From Metopolophium dirhodum (Eukaryota; Arthropoda; Insecta; Hemiptera; Aphididae): a stretch of DNA of 64,000 bases. Below, in pieces: positions 1 through 13,189 of this stretch. Every line of letters begins with the position of its first letter. Within the stretch, counting starts at the first letter, position 1. The notes under the pieces were generated by a model. It made no database searches. It was given only the letters and a program-made list of their open reading frames with translations, and was not told where the DNA came from. The position numbers and the translations under genes were made by a program. The stretch spans positions 7,811,217 through 7,875,216 of the forward strand of contig NC_083561.1 in the NCBI RefSeq assembly GCF_019925205.1. Reading direction: 5' to 3'.

Positions 1-1029
1 TACTATCCTCGTCACCAACTATTTTAACTTATATATTATTATGAAATATTTTAAAACTATTAATGCATTCTCATTGAGAACTACTAATAAGGCGTAAAAA
101 ATTAAAGTAAAAATAAAAACGTTCTCACTCATGCATTTTCTAATCATAACCAGTGAGATGGGAGAGCAGTAAAATATGGACTTACCTACTTTATGACTTG
201 CAGTGTTGATTATTTTAAATAGAGGAAAAACAATTTAACTAATTTATAAATTTACTATTAAGTTTAAACACTCAATATTAAATTTAAAATTAAAAAAATC
301 AAAACTTATTGGATACATTTAAATTAATTCTATTCGATTAAATATTTACGCAGTGTATATTATAAACAATATTATATAATATTAAATATTATATTATTCT
401 CCTTTTTACTTTTTAGCCAGCTCGGTATTTCACTAATGTTTATTTACTACAGCCAACATAATATAATTTAAATTTTATGTGCGTGGATATATATGTATAG
501 ACACTATATCTAGTGTATCGTAGTTTATTTAATTCTTATTAATTCCTACCTTAATATCCTAATACTTAATCCTAATAACCTTATACTTAAACGTTAAATA
601 TATAAAAACAATATACACATTATATCATTATCTATTCATGTATATCATACACATTTTTATATTCAATGCATTCAAAAAAAATGTTTTTCATCATTAATTA
701 ATGGTTAAAACTAAAATAAAATGAAAAATAATACTACAATATTAATATTATACTAATTCTAGTTATAACCAAATATTTGTACTTATTTGTACAATCCGCA
801 TTGAATCTTGCCACATATATAGAAGCAATCAAGATTTTCAAGGAAGAAATTGGCGTTCAAGAGCGTTCATGAAGTTACCTACACATGCAATATTATACAA
901 ACGATACGTGCCGGACCCTTATCAGACTCAGACTTCGATACGAGTCGGTACGTAACTATTCCTGTCAGTACGCAACTATTGCATATCGATACGTATCGAA
1001 TTTTTCTTCTCGAAAATATTCATTGACAG
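1..1029. other. AT-rich spacer, no gene seen
   Basis: Very AT-rich DNA with stop codons in all frames. I see no exon, RNA gene or terminal inverted repeat. The last about 130 bases are somewhat GC-richer and contain several GATACG-type motifs leading into the retrotransposon relic that follows. Confidence 0.6.
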
Positions 1030-1790
1030 ATGACTTACAAAATCATTTATAATATATTATCTTGGTGCAGTCATTGGAAAATATCAATAAATCCCTCCAA
1101 AAGTCTAAGCGTTTTGTTCATTCTACGTCGTAACCGCAATCCACCATCGCTATTTTTTTTAAATATGCTAATGCCTTGGAAGCCGACCGTCAAGTATCTT
1201 GGTGTAACAATGTAGAAAATATTAACTTGGTTGTCGCACTTGTCATCTAAACTTCAACAAGCCAAGGGATGCTGTTCCCTATTCTAAACATGAGGTCGAC
1301 ATCACAGAAAAAATGATTGAAACAGTACACAATTCCGGCTTAAGGCTAGCTTCCGGAGCATTCAGATCTAGTCCAATTAGCATACTCAACATTTCCTATA
1401 CCCGTCTTAATGTCTAATTCTAAAAAAAAAAATGCCATGATTTTAGTTGCAAGACGTGCTCAGAGCAACCGCGATGATACCTGGGCATCAGAGCTTAACT
1501 TAAAAACTTATACTAGGATTTTTCTAGGGCCTTTGGACAAGAAGACACCAACGCCCCTCCGAGGATCGTGGATATAAATATAAATGATGATTTTTCAATA
1601 CTGTCCAAAAGCGAAATTCAGCCCACCATATATTCGCATGGTCAAATATATCATTAGCCACTGCCGAAACTACGAGGACATCAGAGTCTACGGTCTACCT
1701 CTAAATTGCAGACAACCTACAAGAAATATTACATCAAATCTGTCTTTAAATTCCTAAAATCATCAAAATTGTACAATATAATTTAATACC
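1030..1790 (+). pseudogene. Decayed non-LTR (Jockey/I-like) retrotransposon, 3' part of ORF2
   Basis: Relic of the reverse-transcriptase polyprotein of a non-LTR retrotransposon. The open piece at 1030-1215 reads WKISINPSKSLSVLF followed by KYLGVTM, the arrangement typical of the end of the reverse transcriptase domain in Jockey-like elements (KINPSKS...F...KYLGV). About 110 bases later, in a different frame, ETVHNSGLRLASGAFRSSP matches the conserved segment just before the RNase H-like region. Near 1650-1720 a CRNYEDIRVYGLP-like piece resembles the C-terminal cysteine-containing tail. Frameshifts and stops separate these pieces, so no functional protein is possible. The 5' half of the element is missing. 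The family assignment rests on recognised motifs, not on a search. Confidence 0.72.
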
Positions 1791-2300
1791 AATCTATTGA
1801 TGCGAATTTGTTTTATAAATAACTTGCTGTCCTTTTCCTCTGCTTTTTTTTCTGTTATTCATAATTTAAAATATTATAATATGCTACCTACTTAAATTTT
1901 GTATGAAATATTTGAACTATTCAGTCATTCAGAGTACGTCCGTACTATATATTGATAAATTATAATCTGTTGGAGTGTTAGAAAAAATAAACAACAAGCT
2001 TTACACTTATAATTAGCCTTACGCTATTAAATAGTAATTTAATAAAAAGTAAAAAATAAAAATCGATCTTTATAACACTTGACAATAAAATGTAGAAATT
2101 CCATTCATAAACACATAAAAAGCATCGATAGCATATTATATTCAATAAGAATTTTTATTCCGGTGGTATAAATTCATTTGTACCCACACATTACTCTACT
2201 TTCAAAATGTAAATAAGTAATTCTAAAAATAATGGTACAGTGATAATTCATACAAAAACTAGGTAAGTAACACAGCCAGTATACATATTAAAGATATTAT
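1791..2300. other. AT-rich spacer
   Basis: No coding signal, RNA gene or clear repeat found between the retrotransposon relic and the TTAA-flanked MITE. Confidence 0.5.
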
Positions 2301-2732
2301 TTAAGAGGACGCCTCACAGATATATTTTGTTGTATCCATCTTACAAGTACATAACATAGCAAATTTATGCTCATCAGATCACGTTTCACTAGTTGGCTGA
2401 GTTAGTTTAAAAATTTGAGTGAATCAACCTATTATGAAACCTGGTGGTTCTTACCTTAAAAGAATATTATCTGTGTGTTTTTTACATTAATTCAGTTTTA
2501 AGGTGAGTTATGAGCATTTTTAATTTACGCTGTATCATATACCCATAATTTACTAAAAAATTGAACTATCGTAAAAAACCCACATACAAACACCGATGAT
2601 ATGTACTTACCATCAAGTTTCATAATAGGTCGATTCACTCTAATTTTTAAAACGCGTTCTCCTGAGCGTAAATTTAGTAAATTACGGACTAGTAAGACGA
2701 AAACAACAAATGGCTGTGTAGCGTCCTCTTAA
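2301..2732. mobile_element. TTAA-flanked MITE with long terminal inverted repeats
   Basis: A 432 bp non-coding element bounded by TTAA on both sides (2301-2304 and 2729-2732), the target duplication typical of piggyBac-type insertion. The ends are inverted copies starting GAGGACGC. The match continues with degeneration (TTGTTGT..., ATCTTAC.AGT, then AGTGAATC.ACCTATTATGAAAC) for most of each half, so the element is largely a foldback. No transposase is encoded, so it must have been moved in trans. It shares its terminus (TTAAGAGGA) with the element at 58999-59444. Transposon superfamily is inferred from the TTAA flank only. Confidence 0.7.
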
Positions 2733-3105
2733 ATGATCAAATTATATCACGACATAATAATAATATGTGAGCATGCTCGTCAGAATAAATAATATAATTA
2801 TTGAAAAACTATGTTATGGAAAAATGTGTCAACACAGTTAGGTAAATAGAAATAAGTAAAATATTATAGTTTTGATAAAAAAGTATAAAACGAGTCCGTC
2901 GTATTAAAATCCGTATATTATCAAACCAACGTAAAAATATGAAAATGAAACGAATTCTCGTTATTTTACAATGTATGATGAGTGATGACGTATCAATACT
3001 TTTTAGAAAAGGGGGACAAATGTTTTAGGAATAACATTGTATTGTACCCGTTGTCTTGAGGATTTTTTAATTTCTTGAAGACATCGAAAGCTAAATTACA
3101 TTAGT
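2733..3105. other. AT-rich spacer
   Basis: No gene or repeat recognised. This short gap separates the MITE from the GC-rich ORF block. Confidence 0.5.
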
Positions 3106-3109
3106 TCAG

Positions 3110-3357
3110 TTACAATCCTGCAGACGTCGAATCTATGCGACCGGCACAGCGGACAAACAGCAATCGCCAGGTATAGTCATCGATATTATGGTCGTTTTGA
3201 CCACGGACGTAGATGCCCCAAAGTCTTCGGAAGAACCACTTGCGGTGTTGGTAACAATAACACCGACAGCCCCTAGACCGACGAATCGAAGTTTCAGTGA
3301 TCTGCAGCACGGTTCGGGCTATTGTTGCCGGTTTTCCGGGGTTTCTCATCTAATTAA
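3110..3357. other. GC-rich ORF block of unknown nature
   Basis: A sharply bounded island, much GC-richer than its surroundings, open for 60-80 codons in several frames. On the - strand 3110-3349 reads a 79-residue Arg/Cys-rich ORF starting MRNPGKPATIARTVL. A second - frame, open for about 62 codons, has a purine-N-pyrimidine codon bias (GLGAVGVIVTNTASGSSED, ending CCLSAVPVA) and would need a splice acceptor such as the CTGCAG near 3305. On the + strand another frame runs about 80 codons (SPGIVIDIMVVLTTDVDAP) to a TAA overlapping an AATAAA. I recognise none of them. It may be an exon of a long-intron gene, a retrotransposed fragment or chance. Confidence 0.3.
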
Positions 3358-4349
3358 ATAAAAGATCATGTGATATAGTAATATGCTAATATATGCTACG
3401 TTTAAATGCTACGGAACCTAAGACTATCTATATCGTCTATACATAGTAATATAATGTGTAAAATAATCATAAGCCAAATATATCGAGTAGAACACTAAAA
3501 AATAATACCATCGCAGAAAATAGTTACATACCTATATTATAATCAAGTGATAAAATAAGTGTCATATATCGAATAGTGTATAGTAAACACAAAAATTAGC
3601 TACCAATGTAATTCAGTGTCTCCCGGTAACGTGCAGCTGGTATTATTTTACCACGTAAAACGGAATATTCAATATAATATCTTATAAATATATTTACTAC
3701 ACAGCAGTTAACAAATAGTAAGTTATTTACATAATATTATATGCACGCAGCTGTAATATAAAATATAGGCTATGCGTAACTATATATGGCAATAATTTAC
3801 AAAAATAATATATATTATATCTGTTAGTCATGTAGTTGGTCTACGTTAGCAGTAATGGCTGCGGTACTATCGTCTATTAAGACTATACATCGTTTATCGT
3901 TTATAATGAAATATATGGTCGCGGGTATAAGCTGATACGAGTTGCGATCTATGTACGCGAAAAAACATGACAAACGTGTGTTTTTTATTTCTTTCGAAAA
4001 TTGAAAACTACACAGTATTTATGGATACAAGAAAAACGTGCCACTGGTAAATGGTACGTGTATGTAAAAATCGAGCTCGACCTATTTTTTTCACGTAATA
4101 TGTCCCTTTAGTAATATGTTGTGCGTGGCACAATATATATTATATTGAATATAATATAGTATTGGGTTTCGCATGATTGTCGTCAAAATTAAATTACATA
4201 AAACTGCAACACAACTATAAAGGTGTCGGGGTATATTATATGCCTATATAGTACCTACATACACAGGTAGGTACTATACAATGTACGCGTAACTACAGTT
4301 TTGCATATGAAATAAAAGTATTTTTGTTAAAAAGTAAAAGTGTATAGCT

Positions 4350-4374
4350 TATATATATATATATATACTATTTA

Positions 4375-4408
<34 letters not shown>
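4350..4408. repeat. TA dinucleotide microsatellite
   Basis: Two long TA tracts separated by a short interruption, followed at once by a GC-richer stretch (CGCGATACATGATACGCCGA). Confidence 0.85.
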
Positions 4409-7400
4409 GACGCGATACATGATACGCCGACGACAAGCGACGTCCGAGAGTCAAAAGTTGTGTAAAATAATAACACTATCATGTCACTGTAATCGTATGC
4501 GATAATTCAATGCACAATATCGACTGTATATCTTATATCTTTTATCAACATCTATAAAACAAATTATGCATGTCAATATTATGTTTTAAACATTTGTTTT
4601 ATACCGTCATGATTCTATTGATATAATAGTATATTATAATATGTCTCTTGCAGGGCGTTCTCTTTTCGTCATCAGAGACGATGTCGTTTTAACTTTTACG
4701 GTCGAGCGGTGGGTACCTATACCTACAAAAATCAATTACATTTGCCCGTCTACGTACACAATATAATAATATTACATAGGTAGGTAATGTAGGTAGTAAG
4801 TAATAATTCTGTGGTGTAATAACGCATTTTTTTTTGCGCTGTGGCGGCACGGGTTTTGGCTTCACAACACGTTCACCGGCTACAGACCCGTTGAAATGAT
4901 TAAACGATTGTGTCCGTGTGTTTTATTAAATCGATTTTCGAAATAATTGAAATATCAAGATCAGTTGCGTAACGGACGACGTCTAAATTGTTACACGATG
5001 ATGTGCACAATAGACTCGTATTTTGTACCACCGCGTGCTCATGTACGTAAAATATTATATTATATATTATATTATCGTCTCTGTATATTAGGATCAGTGC
5101 AATTTCAGTGTTCATGAGATAATATGAAATACCTGGTTCCCGTATGACGACGACGACGACGACTCTTACATAAAACAATGAGCGAATATATTATGTACAC
5201 ATTATGCCAATTATACCTATGTATATAATTTATAAACAAAAATGACGTATGATGGGAACTATAATTTCTAATAAAAAACACATATAATATGGTATGGTAA
5301 TAAAAATCAAGTAGTCGTAGCTTGAACCTAATGTTACTACGTTATTAGATATTGTATTTAAGACGTTATTATTCTTTAAGTTTTATACTTTGTTAATCAC
5401 AGGATACATTTTAAATTTCATATTTCAAAGCAAAACATTTTTTCAAAGTATTTTGATACATAAACATAGAATTTCGAACTATTTAATTGGCTACATTATA
5501 AATATTTTAATAATATTTGGAAATTCAATTTTTATGTTTCGAAATGCTCTGAAAAATCTTTAGCTTCGGAAAACAAAATAAAAATCCATAATGTCATTCA
5601 AAAGTCAAAACTTAAAAAAATTGTAAAAATATACATATTATTTTTCCATGACATAAAATTATGTGAAAATAAATATAAATTTAATACCTTGCAAATAAAT
5701 ACGTAATAATAATATAATTTTAATTTAAAAAAAAATGTATATCTTCGAAATAATTAGTGTAGACACTTAACTGATCACATTGTATAATGAGTTATTATAA
5801 TATGTCCATATTATCAGATTTTGGTAAAACCTCGTTAGTTCATACATCCGATCTGCTGTGTATACCGTATACACTCGTGAGTAGGTACATAATATTCCTC
5901 TAATTATAATTTATTAGGTATTAATCATTTGTATACATAGGTACTACACTTGACGTTAGTGGACAGACACTTTTTGCAAGGAATCTGATGATACTACAAA
6001 TTATATGATTATTCTCCTAAATTAGATTGAAATTATATTTTTACATAAATTTCGTTTTAAACGAAATAGAAAATAAAAAATATAGCACATTACATTACAC
6101 TGTAATAATATTTTATTACATATATATATATATATATTATATATTATATTATAACCTAATGGTTTTGCAATAAAGTAATGGCTGTAGGTGGGTTCTCTTT
6201 TGGGCTTAGTTATCGTTGATAATTGCGTAAAAATATATGACGAAAAGTCAACTACCAGGACAAAATGATTTTGGGGGCGAGTATAATAATAATAATAATA
6301 TAATAACAATGATGGCCGGTGGGACGATAAATCGAAAGGAATAATAAGTACACGGTGACAGTGCGGTCTGCGAGGAAAACTATTTAGTAATAGATTTATC
6401 CATTGAGATCGGCAATAACGGCGTTTATTATAAATAATAATATATATGTGAACCATTCAAAATGTATAATACAATCTGTTTATATTATTGAACAACGGTA
6501 TAGAAAAAACAACGATCGTATAAGGTTTTGTAACAATAACTTGAGGCTTGTTACTTCATATACTTACTAGTTACTTATAACTTATAAGTATATATTGCCG
6601 TACAGACACACTATAAAATTACCGGCTTCTATACTATAACTGTATGTATATGCATGTAAATAAATGTATAATATTATATTAGGACATTTTTATTCCGATT
6701 GAGAGAGCATATTATCCACTATATTATAGCGTAATAATTTTCCATCAGTAATCGTTGATAAGTGTGATTGTTTGTGAGCATGATGTGCACAAGTGTAATG
6801 GTAGGTACTTACTCAATAAATAATACGACTAATTTTAATTAATTGTTATCATTTAAATATAATATACTGCTCATAATACTCACTAAGATAATTTTAGTAA
6901 ACTACCATATTTTTTAGTATTTAGTATCATAAATAAAAATGTACGATACACAATAAATTATATAAAGAATAGTAATAATGTTTTTATAGTTACAGAATAC
7001 AATAACTATAAGTATAAAAATACCATAACTTTAAATGTAGTAATATACCGACATTAATTGCAGGATAGTTGAAAATATAATATACACTTTAGTAATCATG
7101 ATAATTAATCTTCGCGTCGATGAAACATAAATATCACGACTATTTCATTTCAACATAAACCACCCACGAATTTATTTAGCCCCGAGTAGCTAGTTCAATA
7201 AATATTAATTTTTCAAAATCTGATTTTCAAAAGTAACATACAGAACCTCGTAAGTAATAGGTAGGTAGTTCTCATAAATTAAAAACATGGCAACACAATA
7301 TTTTAACTAGAATTTGTTACAAATTGTAGTAATTTGTTTTTATCAAACGTATTTTATGTACGCACCTAAACAATATAATGAGTATGATTACGGGTTTGCC

Positions 7401-9384
7401 AATTATCTTCATACGGTATTATCATAAACGTGGACGTAAACGAGTAAGTACATATGGGGCTATGGTTTAGTGTATATAATATAGAGGTACCATGTCTACA
7501 AGAAAAGATAGCAAATGAAAGAAAAATGCGCAAGTTATATACTGGATAGTCGGAAGACATTCCACATTAGACCTGGCAAATAAACGTCTCCTATACGTAG
7601 CTATCATTTCAAACCGATTTGACATACAATTGTGAGTTTGTGCCACTGATGTGGTGATATAATTTGGTATATCAAATTCTTGGCGACGCACAACACATTA
7701 TAGGCGCCTAAAACTCTTGAATCCGCACGACTTAGTTAAAGTATCTTACACTAAGCAAATGGGCTACCTTGATGGAAGTATAACCACAAATGTATCAATG
7801 GTTTATGTATTACTTTTGTATTATGTATTGTATCGTTTATATAAAAATGTCTTGGGGCAGTTATAGAAAAAAAATTGTGTTTATATATATATATATATTA
7901 TATATCATGATGTAAATATAAAATATAATATGTCCATGTTATAATTTATATAACATAAAATTCCAACCATGCAGCACAATTTGTTTGACAAGAACGATAA
8001 ATATCGTTTTGTTTTGTAAATAAATATTACGATGTCAAGCTGAGACAGGTACCTAGGTAGGTAGGTAGTGTTCGAGATGTCTTCAGATTTAATAATGATG
8101 GATGATTCTAATGCAATCGATCATGGTGCATAATAAAAGGTTTTTCGTGAACGAACAGTCCTACATTATTGAGTAGATTATGATGATAGTTAAAAGTATA
8201 ATAATATTGATTTTTTTTTCAACTTCTTGTCTGTTACAAAACTAAACGTTGACTAAACTAGACAATATAATATCTAATTGGCTAAACGTGAATTCTAAGT
8301 ATTGATCAGCGTTCGTATATTCATAGGCAGACTACGAATTTGATTTTTTTAAGCGTCTATAGTACCTCTATAGCTTTTTTTCAGCCCAAAATTTATGAAC
8401 AAGATTTACTGCATACAATTAACTAATCATAAATTAAAGCTTTACGATCAATATCTAAAGTGGTTCATATTTCCTTGATCTACTTCTATAAAGTCCGTGA
8501 TTGTGTAATGGGTATATTCCATGTAGTCTTAAAAAAAATTGTTTTAAAAAAGTTTGGTTTTTTAGGTAATGTAATACCTACTATTTTAGTTATAATTTAG
8601 TTCGAAATTATTACCTAGTTGGTTTTGTATAATGTATATAAATTGTTACAAATCTATATAATTGTATATTTGTATTATTGAAAAAACTATATAAATACCA
8701 GGGAGAATTGTACTACGATATAAATATTAAATTAAATATTGATGTGAGCCTATATACCTACGTCAAATACGAGACACGAACAAGTTTTAAACACATTATT
8801 CAGTTAAATATTTGTTTTGTACGGTTTTTGTGGTTGATTCATGGACTCGTTGTAGAGAATAGCACGGCGTCGAATAACACTCGAATAAATATATAATATA
8901 TCGAATAGATACTAGCGTGGCATGGTGTTAACACACCTGTATGATCTGAGGATCATAGGTATTGTGAAAAAAAGTAATCGAAAAATACCATAACATGATT
9001 TCATGGCCAGACTGCGGAATGGTGTCTGCACACCGATTAATATTGATCTCACGTGAAAACTAAAAATCTTCCGATTTAAAACTGATGGCAGTCGAGCTGT
9101 AATGGGCCAGTCTCGGTCAGTATTATAGAGGCATATATAGGGCCTCGGCAGACATATATGGTATAATGTGTAGTACAATAATAATGGACGCGGATACACT
9201 ACTTGCAGTATTGCAGTCGAGATGGCAAGTGGTGCTGGAAAAAGAATGTGGCAACAATATAATATAATAATACGGGGTTCACGAGCTGCAGTCGGCAATC
9301 CTATCCAATCAATTATATTACGAAAATTGCTATAATAATAGTGAAAAAAAAATTTATGACAGCATTCGCGCAACGGCGAACAGT

Positions 9385-9410
9385 CGTTATTATTATTATT
9401 ATTATTATTT
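9385..9410. repeat. TTA trinucleotide microsatellite
   Basis: About eight consecutive TTA/ATT units. Antisense it produces an artificial poly-Asn stretch in a 175-codon ORF, which is therefore not a gene. Confidence 0.85.
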
Positions 9411-9528
9411 TGACAAATAAACAATATTCCAGAACACATCGTCGACGGGATGTAATAATAAGTAATAACGATCGACGCTGGGATGGGAGGAATCGCGAAG
9501 CACGATTGTTCGCGCGTCCGGCCCCACG

Positions 9529-9552
9529 TATATATATATATATATATATATG
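9529..9552. repeat. TA dinucleotide microsatellite
   Basis: Uninterrupted TA tract directly after a GC-rich CpG-containing patch. Confidence 0.85.
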
Positions 9553-12240
9553 TATATACCTACATAATATATATTATGTATACAATGATTATTAGGGAGC
9601 TGTCTTATCTGATGTTCGCATGGCTGTATATGCCGTGCATTGTGTTAGTACATATATATTTATTATTATTATTTAACACTGCGCAGGTGCGTATATATAA
9701 TATTACATGCTGCTCGCCGAGTGGTCCAAGCGTCTTTTATATACATGGGTACGCGCGTGTCGGCCTGCAGTTCATTTATATTAATATAACATGATATTGG
9801 AATGCGACCGACCGAGAGAATTCATATTATAATGTAATGCACAATACTGCACTCTCGTTATAGTTATTATAGTGCAGTGTAAATACGAACCTTTGAGTCT
9901 GTAGACCTTGAACCGTTTCGGGTTGTTCAGTTGTTGACACAAAACGATTTCTTAAAATATATTACAATAAACATATATACGAGTAGGTATATAATGATAA
10001 TATGCAAATGTATAATATAGAGCCGCGCGGTCTAATCCTTTTAAAAACATTATTTGACGTATACGTTCGAGTGAATACAATAACGATATTATAATCATCC
10101 GCAGACCGCAATCAAACCGTCCGTCAGTGGTCACTGCCCACTGCGCGCAGGTCAAAAGGAAAATTGTTTATTTATAAGGTTTTGAAATCTAAAATGGTTC
10201 GATGGAGTTTTAAGATTTTAGAAGCGTGTACTATAGTGTATTATATTATATTTTAAAAAAAGTATACCTATACGACTTGCCGACATCACTATAATTATAT
10301 AATTACAAGCGCAATACAAAAAGTAATTTTTTAATTGTCATGGTCAAAACGCCGAATGAGAAAATCGTTTTGTGATGATAGATTTATGGGTATGAGCAAT
10401 AATAGCCGTATAGGTACTATAAATTATTTTTTCGTAGTATTAATTCGTTGATGGTACATCAGCATAGGAAAATGAAATGTGATATTACATCGAACTCAAA
10501 CTAGTTATCATAATTATTATTGACAGTCATTCAACAAAGTAATATGTAACTATATAGATACATTATTACATTATTATATACGTCACCGGTTCCTAGCTGT
10601 TACCTATTAATCCACTAATACAATAATAATATTATGTTCCATTTTTCATGATATCCGTTCTGAATTAAATCCGTTTTTTATATTTTATAATCGTATTCAT
10701 GTATAATATTATATTATACCCATGCTTGTATAGTATATTATGACTATTATCGATTTTAAAAACGTATTTGTTGATTTCAAGTCATATATCCGATGGTGAT
10801 GAAACAACTATTATAATGCACACCAGTACAGTACACCACACATCGACAGACGAAATTAATAATAATAATTGGCGGGCGTATTAATAAATAATATTATAGA
10901 CACAATATGTAATATATATATAAATATATATAGTTATATGTGTGTGTGCGTATGTATGCACATTAAAATATAATATTATGTTTATTGCGTTTAACCGTCG
11001 ACCAGTAAAATACGTGACCGTGTAGCCGCGCGACACATTATGTCGTACTCATATGGTACAAACTGCAAAATTGTGTCTTATTACCATGTGGACACAAATG
11101 ATTATAATAATGCGTATTATATTATTTGTAATCAAAGCTGCAGAGATTACACTCTGCGCGGCGACACAATACTTTTACTTTTCCGCGGACAAAAATATCA
11201 GTTCAACGTCATAATAATATTATACCGCGGGCCAGCCCGTTTTAACCGGGCGGGATGTGTGGTCGCGGGCTGCTGCAGGAGACGAAAAACACAAAATTTC
11301 TTACGAGCATGTTATAATAATAATTATTATACAGCAACTACACTCCAACACGCATGCCTATTATAGTGCTATTATTATTATGATATAAATAGTTGAATTC
11401 TTCGTGGTTTATTGTAACAGCGTCATGACGGCGGCGGCGTGGAGTGCGTCGTGTCGCAATCGGCACGGGCACAATGCGTATTTGTCCATGTAAACACACC
11501 GTAATCATTATGATCGCATAATATTATTATAATGTACGAGTATAGCTGCGATATGAAAATTAATAATAATGAAACGGATAATACGAGTGTCGTGTGTACG
11601 CGTACGGCCGAGCAATAATAATAATAATATAATAATTATTAGAGCGAAACGTCTTTGCGGGAATGGACATCGGATAGCATATCGTACACATATCATAATA
11701 TGTATATAGTTCACGTCTAGGCTGCGGTACGTAACGAAAATAATAAAAAATAAATAAAAAATAAAAATAATACTACGTCCGTTCGACCTTAACCTTTTGC
11801 CGGCGCGCGTACAACACTTGGGCAACGGCCGCGGAACGAAAAATGATATGGCGAAGACCTATATTGTACCTATATATATAGGTAATGGACATTATAGTAT
11901 ATTATATTGTACGCGAGAAGCGCCGCCGGTGTTTCGCAACGCGATTATTTGTTTTTACGTTTTCACGAAAATGAAATCACGTAATCCAGTTTTATATACT
12001 GCTCCCGAGGAAATTTGCCAATACCTATATTATAGTATGCCGGGGCTCAGGTATATAATAATAATATGATTGTGTCTACGCACGACATCCTCTTCGGTCG
12101 GCGGCGATCGCGGACAGATTATTATATATATTATGTATGGGTAGGTGGATACGGCGCACGCGCGCGGAGCACTGCGGAGAAACTCTTCGTACATAATATT
12201 ATTATACAGTAATATAGGTATATGTTATTACCCATATATT

Positions 12241-12306
12241 ATTATATATATATATATATGCTTACTAGGTATGTATATATATATATATATAATATATATA
12301 TATATT
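12241..12306. repeat. Compound TA microsatellite
   Basis: Three TA tracts with short interruptions within about 65 bases. Confidence 0.85.
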
Positions 12307-12609
12307 GTTGTTGATAATAAACACGAAAAAGTGTGTTCAACTTACACGTAATACGTCGTGTACGTTCACGTGTAATAGCGTTTAATCGGACACATACGAA
12401 AACACAAATTGGTTTCAAATAGTCGTAAGTTATAACTTATAAGTGTTATAACTTATAACTGTATAGTTGTGGTCTAAATAATACGTAAATCACTAAACTA
12501 ATGTTCATCATAGGTATCATTATGTCTGTCATACTGCAACGCTATACATTATTTTAAACGGAATTAATTCCGTAAAAAAAATAAATAATGTATGAACAAA
12601 GGCGAAATA

Positions 12610-12769
12610 TTTATTTCATTGTACGCAGTACATCGTGATGGCTGTGATGATACTCGTTCCTGCATGTGTCGTCCTGGAACCGCAATGAATGCACCACTAA
12701 CCATAGATTCTAGGTGATGACTCGCACATACGTATTATTCTTCCCAGGAGTTGGACTCCGATACATATT
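12610..12769 (-). other. Candidate 3'-terminal exon of a minus-strand gene
   Basis: Reading the - strand, a T-rich tract ending TTTTTTTCAG (acceptor at about 12770) is followed by AATATGTATCGGAGTCC. In the phase that keeps two bases of a split codon, this gives YVSESNSWEE and a TAA stop (coding 12735-12769). The sequence then continues for about 120 nt to an AATAAA on the - strand (12610-12615). A consensus acceptor, a short acidic C-terminus and a poly(A) signal in the right order are what a last exon would show. The coding part is only 35 nt, so this can easily be chance. I do not recognise the peptide. A possible upstream exon is at 15697-15763. Confidence 0.28.
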
Positions 12770-12877
12770 CTGAAAAAAACAAATAATTTGGTGTACTTAT
12801 TAAACTTGTATAGAAACAATGGAATACCTAAACTTTTTAACTCAAACATAATTTATGCACAAATATTTTACATACAC

Positions 12878-13181
12878 CAGAGGGGGATCTGAGAGGCTGT
12901 CACCATTTTAAAAATGTTGGGAAAATTCAAAAACGCTTCCAGTGTTCTGGGAACGCATTACTTATGGTTATGAGCTATGACGAAAAAATGGGCACGTATT
13001 AATCGTATGAAGGTTGCTGCAAGCCTGCCAAAGGCCAAAATATAACTAAGTATTAATTAAGTTTTTACCAAGTACACGAGGTCAGCATATCAAACTTGGG
13101 AGTCATCCTTGTTAAGCCTTCCCGCATGTGTAACAAATTATCAACCCTTCTCTCCAAAACAAAATCATAGCTACGCCACCG
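12878..13181. mobile_element. Degenerate hAT-type MITE
   Basis: A 304 bp non-coding block starting CAGAGGGGGATC and ending TAGCTACGCCACCG. The end reads CGGTGGCGTAGCTA in reverse complement, a terminus of the kind common on hAT MITEs. The flanking octamers are ACATACAC (left) and ACATACGG (right), 6 of 8 identical, consistent with an aged 8 bp target duplication. The terminal inverted match is weak, so the boundaries are approximate. Confidence 0.45.
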
Positions 13182-13189
13182 ACATACGG

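Larger units (their letters stand above)
3361..12600. other. Long gene-free stretch with microsatellites and GC-rich patches
   Basis: No gene can be supported here. It holds TA microsatellites (near 4350-4408, 6120-6145, 7881-7905, 9529-9552 and 12241-12306), TTA trinucleotide runs (near 6281-6301, 9385-9410 and 11616-11632) and, from about 9.4 kb onward, short CpG-containing GC-rich patches (9480-9525, 11220-11290, 11425-11475, 11780-11840 and 12080-12190). Many short ORFs cross it, but their Tyr/Ile/Asn-rich translations are those of TA and TTA repeats. It could be an intron of a gene whose exons lie outside the window. Confidence 0.5.

Noticed and set aside
6022..6456. 144-codon minus-strand ORF
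   Set aside because: Rich in Tyr/Ile from TA and TAA repeats; no recognisable protein features.
8912..9439. 175-codon minus-strand ORF, the longest in the window
   Set aside because: It contains poly-Asn from a TTA microsatellite and otherwise has no domain, splice context or coding rhythm.
9711..9780. tRNA-Leu-like string GCCGAGTGGTCCAAGCG
   Set aside because: It resembles an A box, but no anticodon arm, T arm or B box can be formed downstream.
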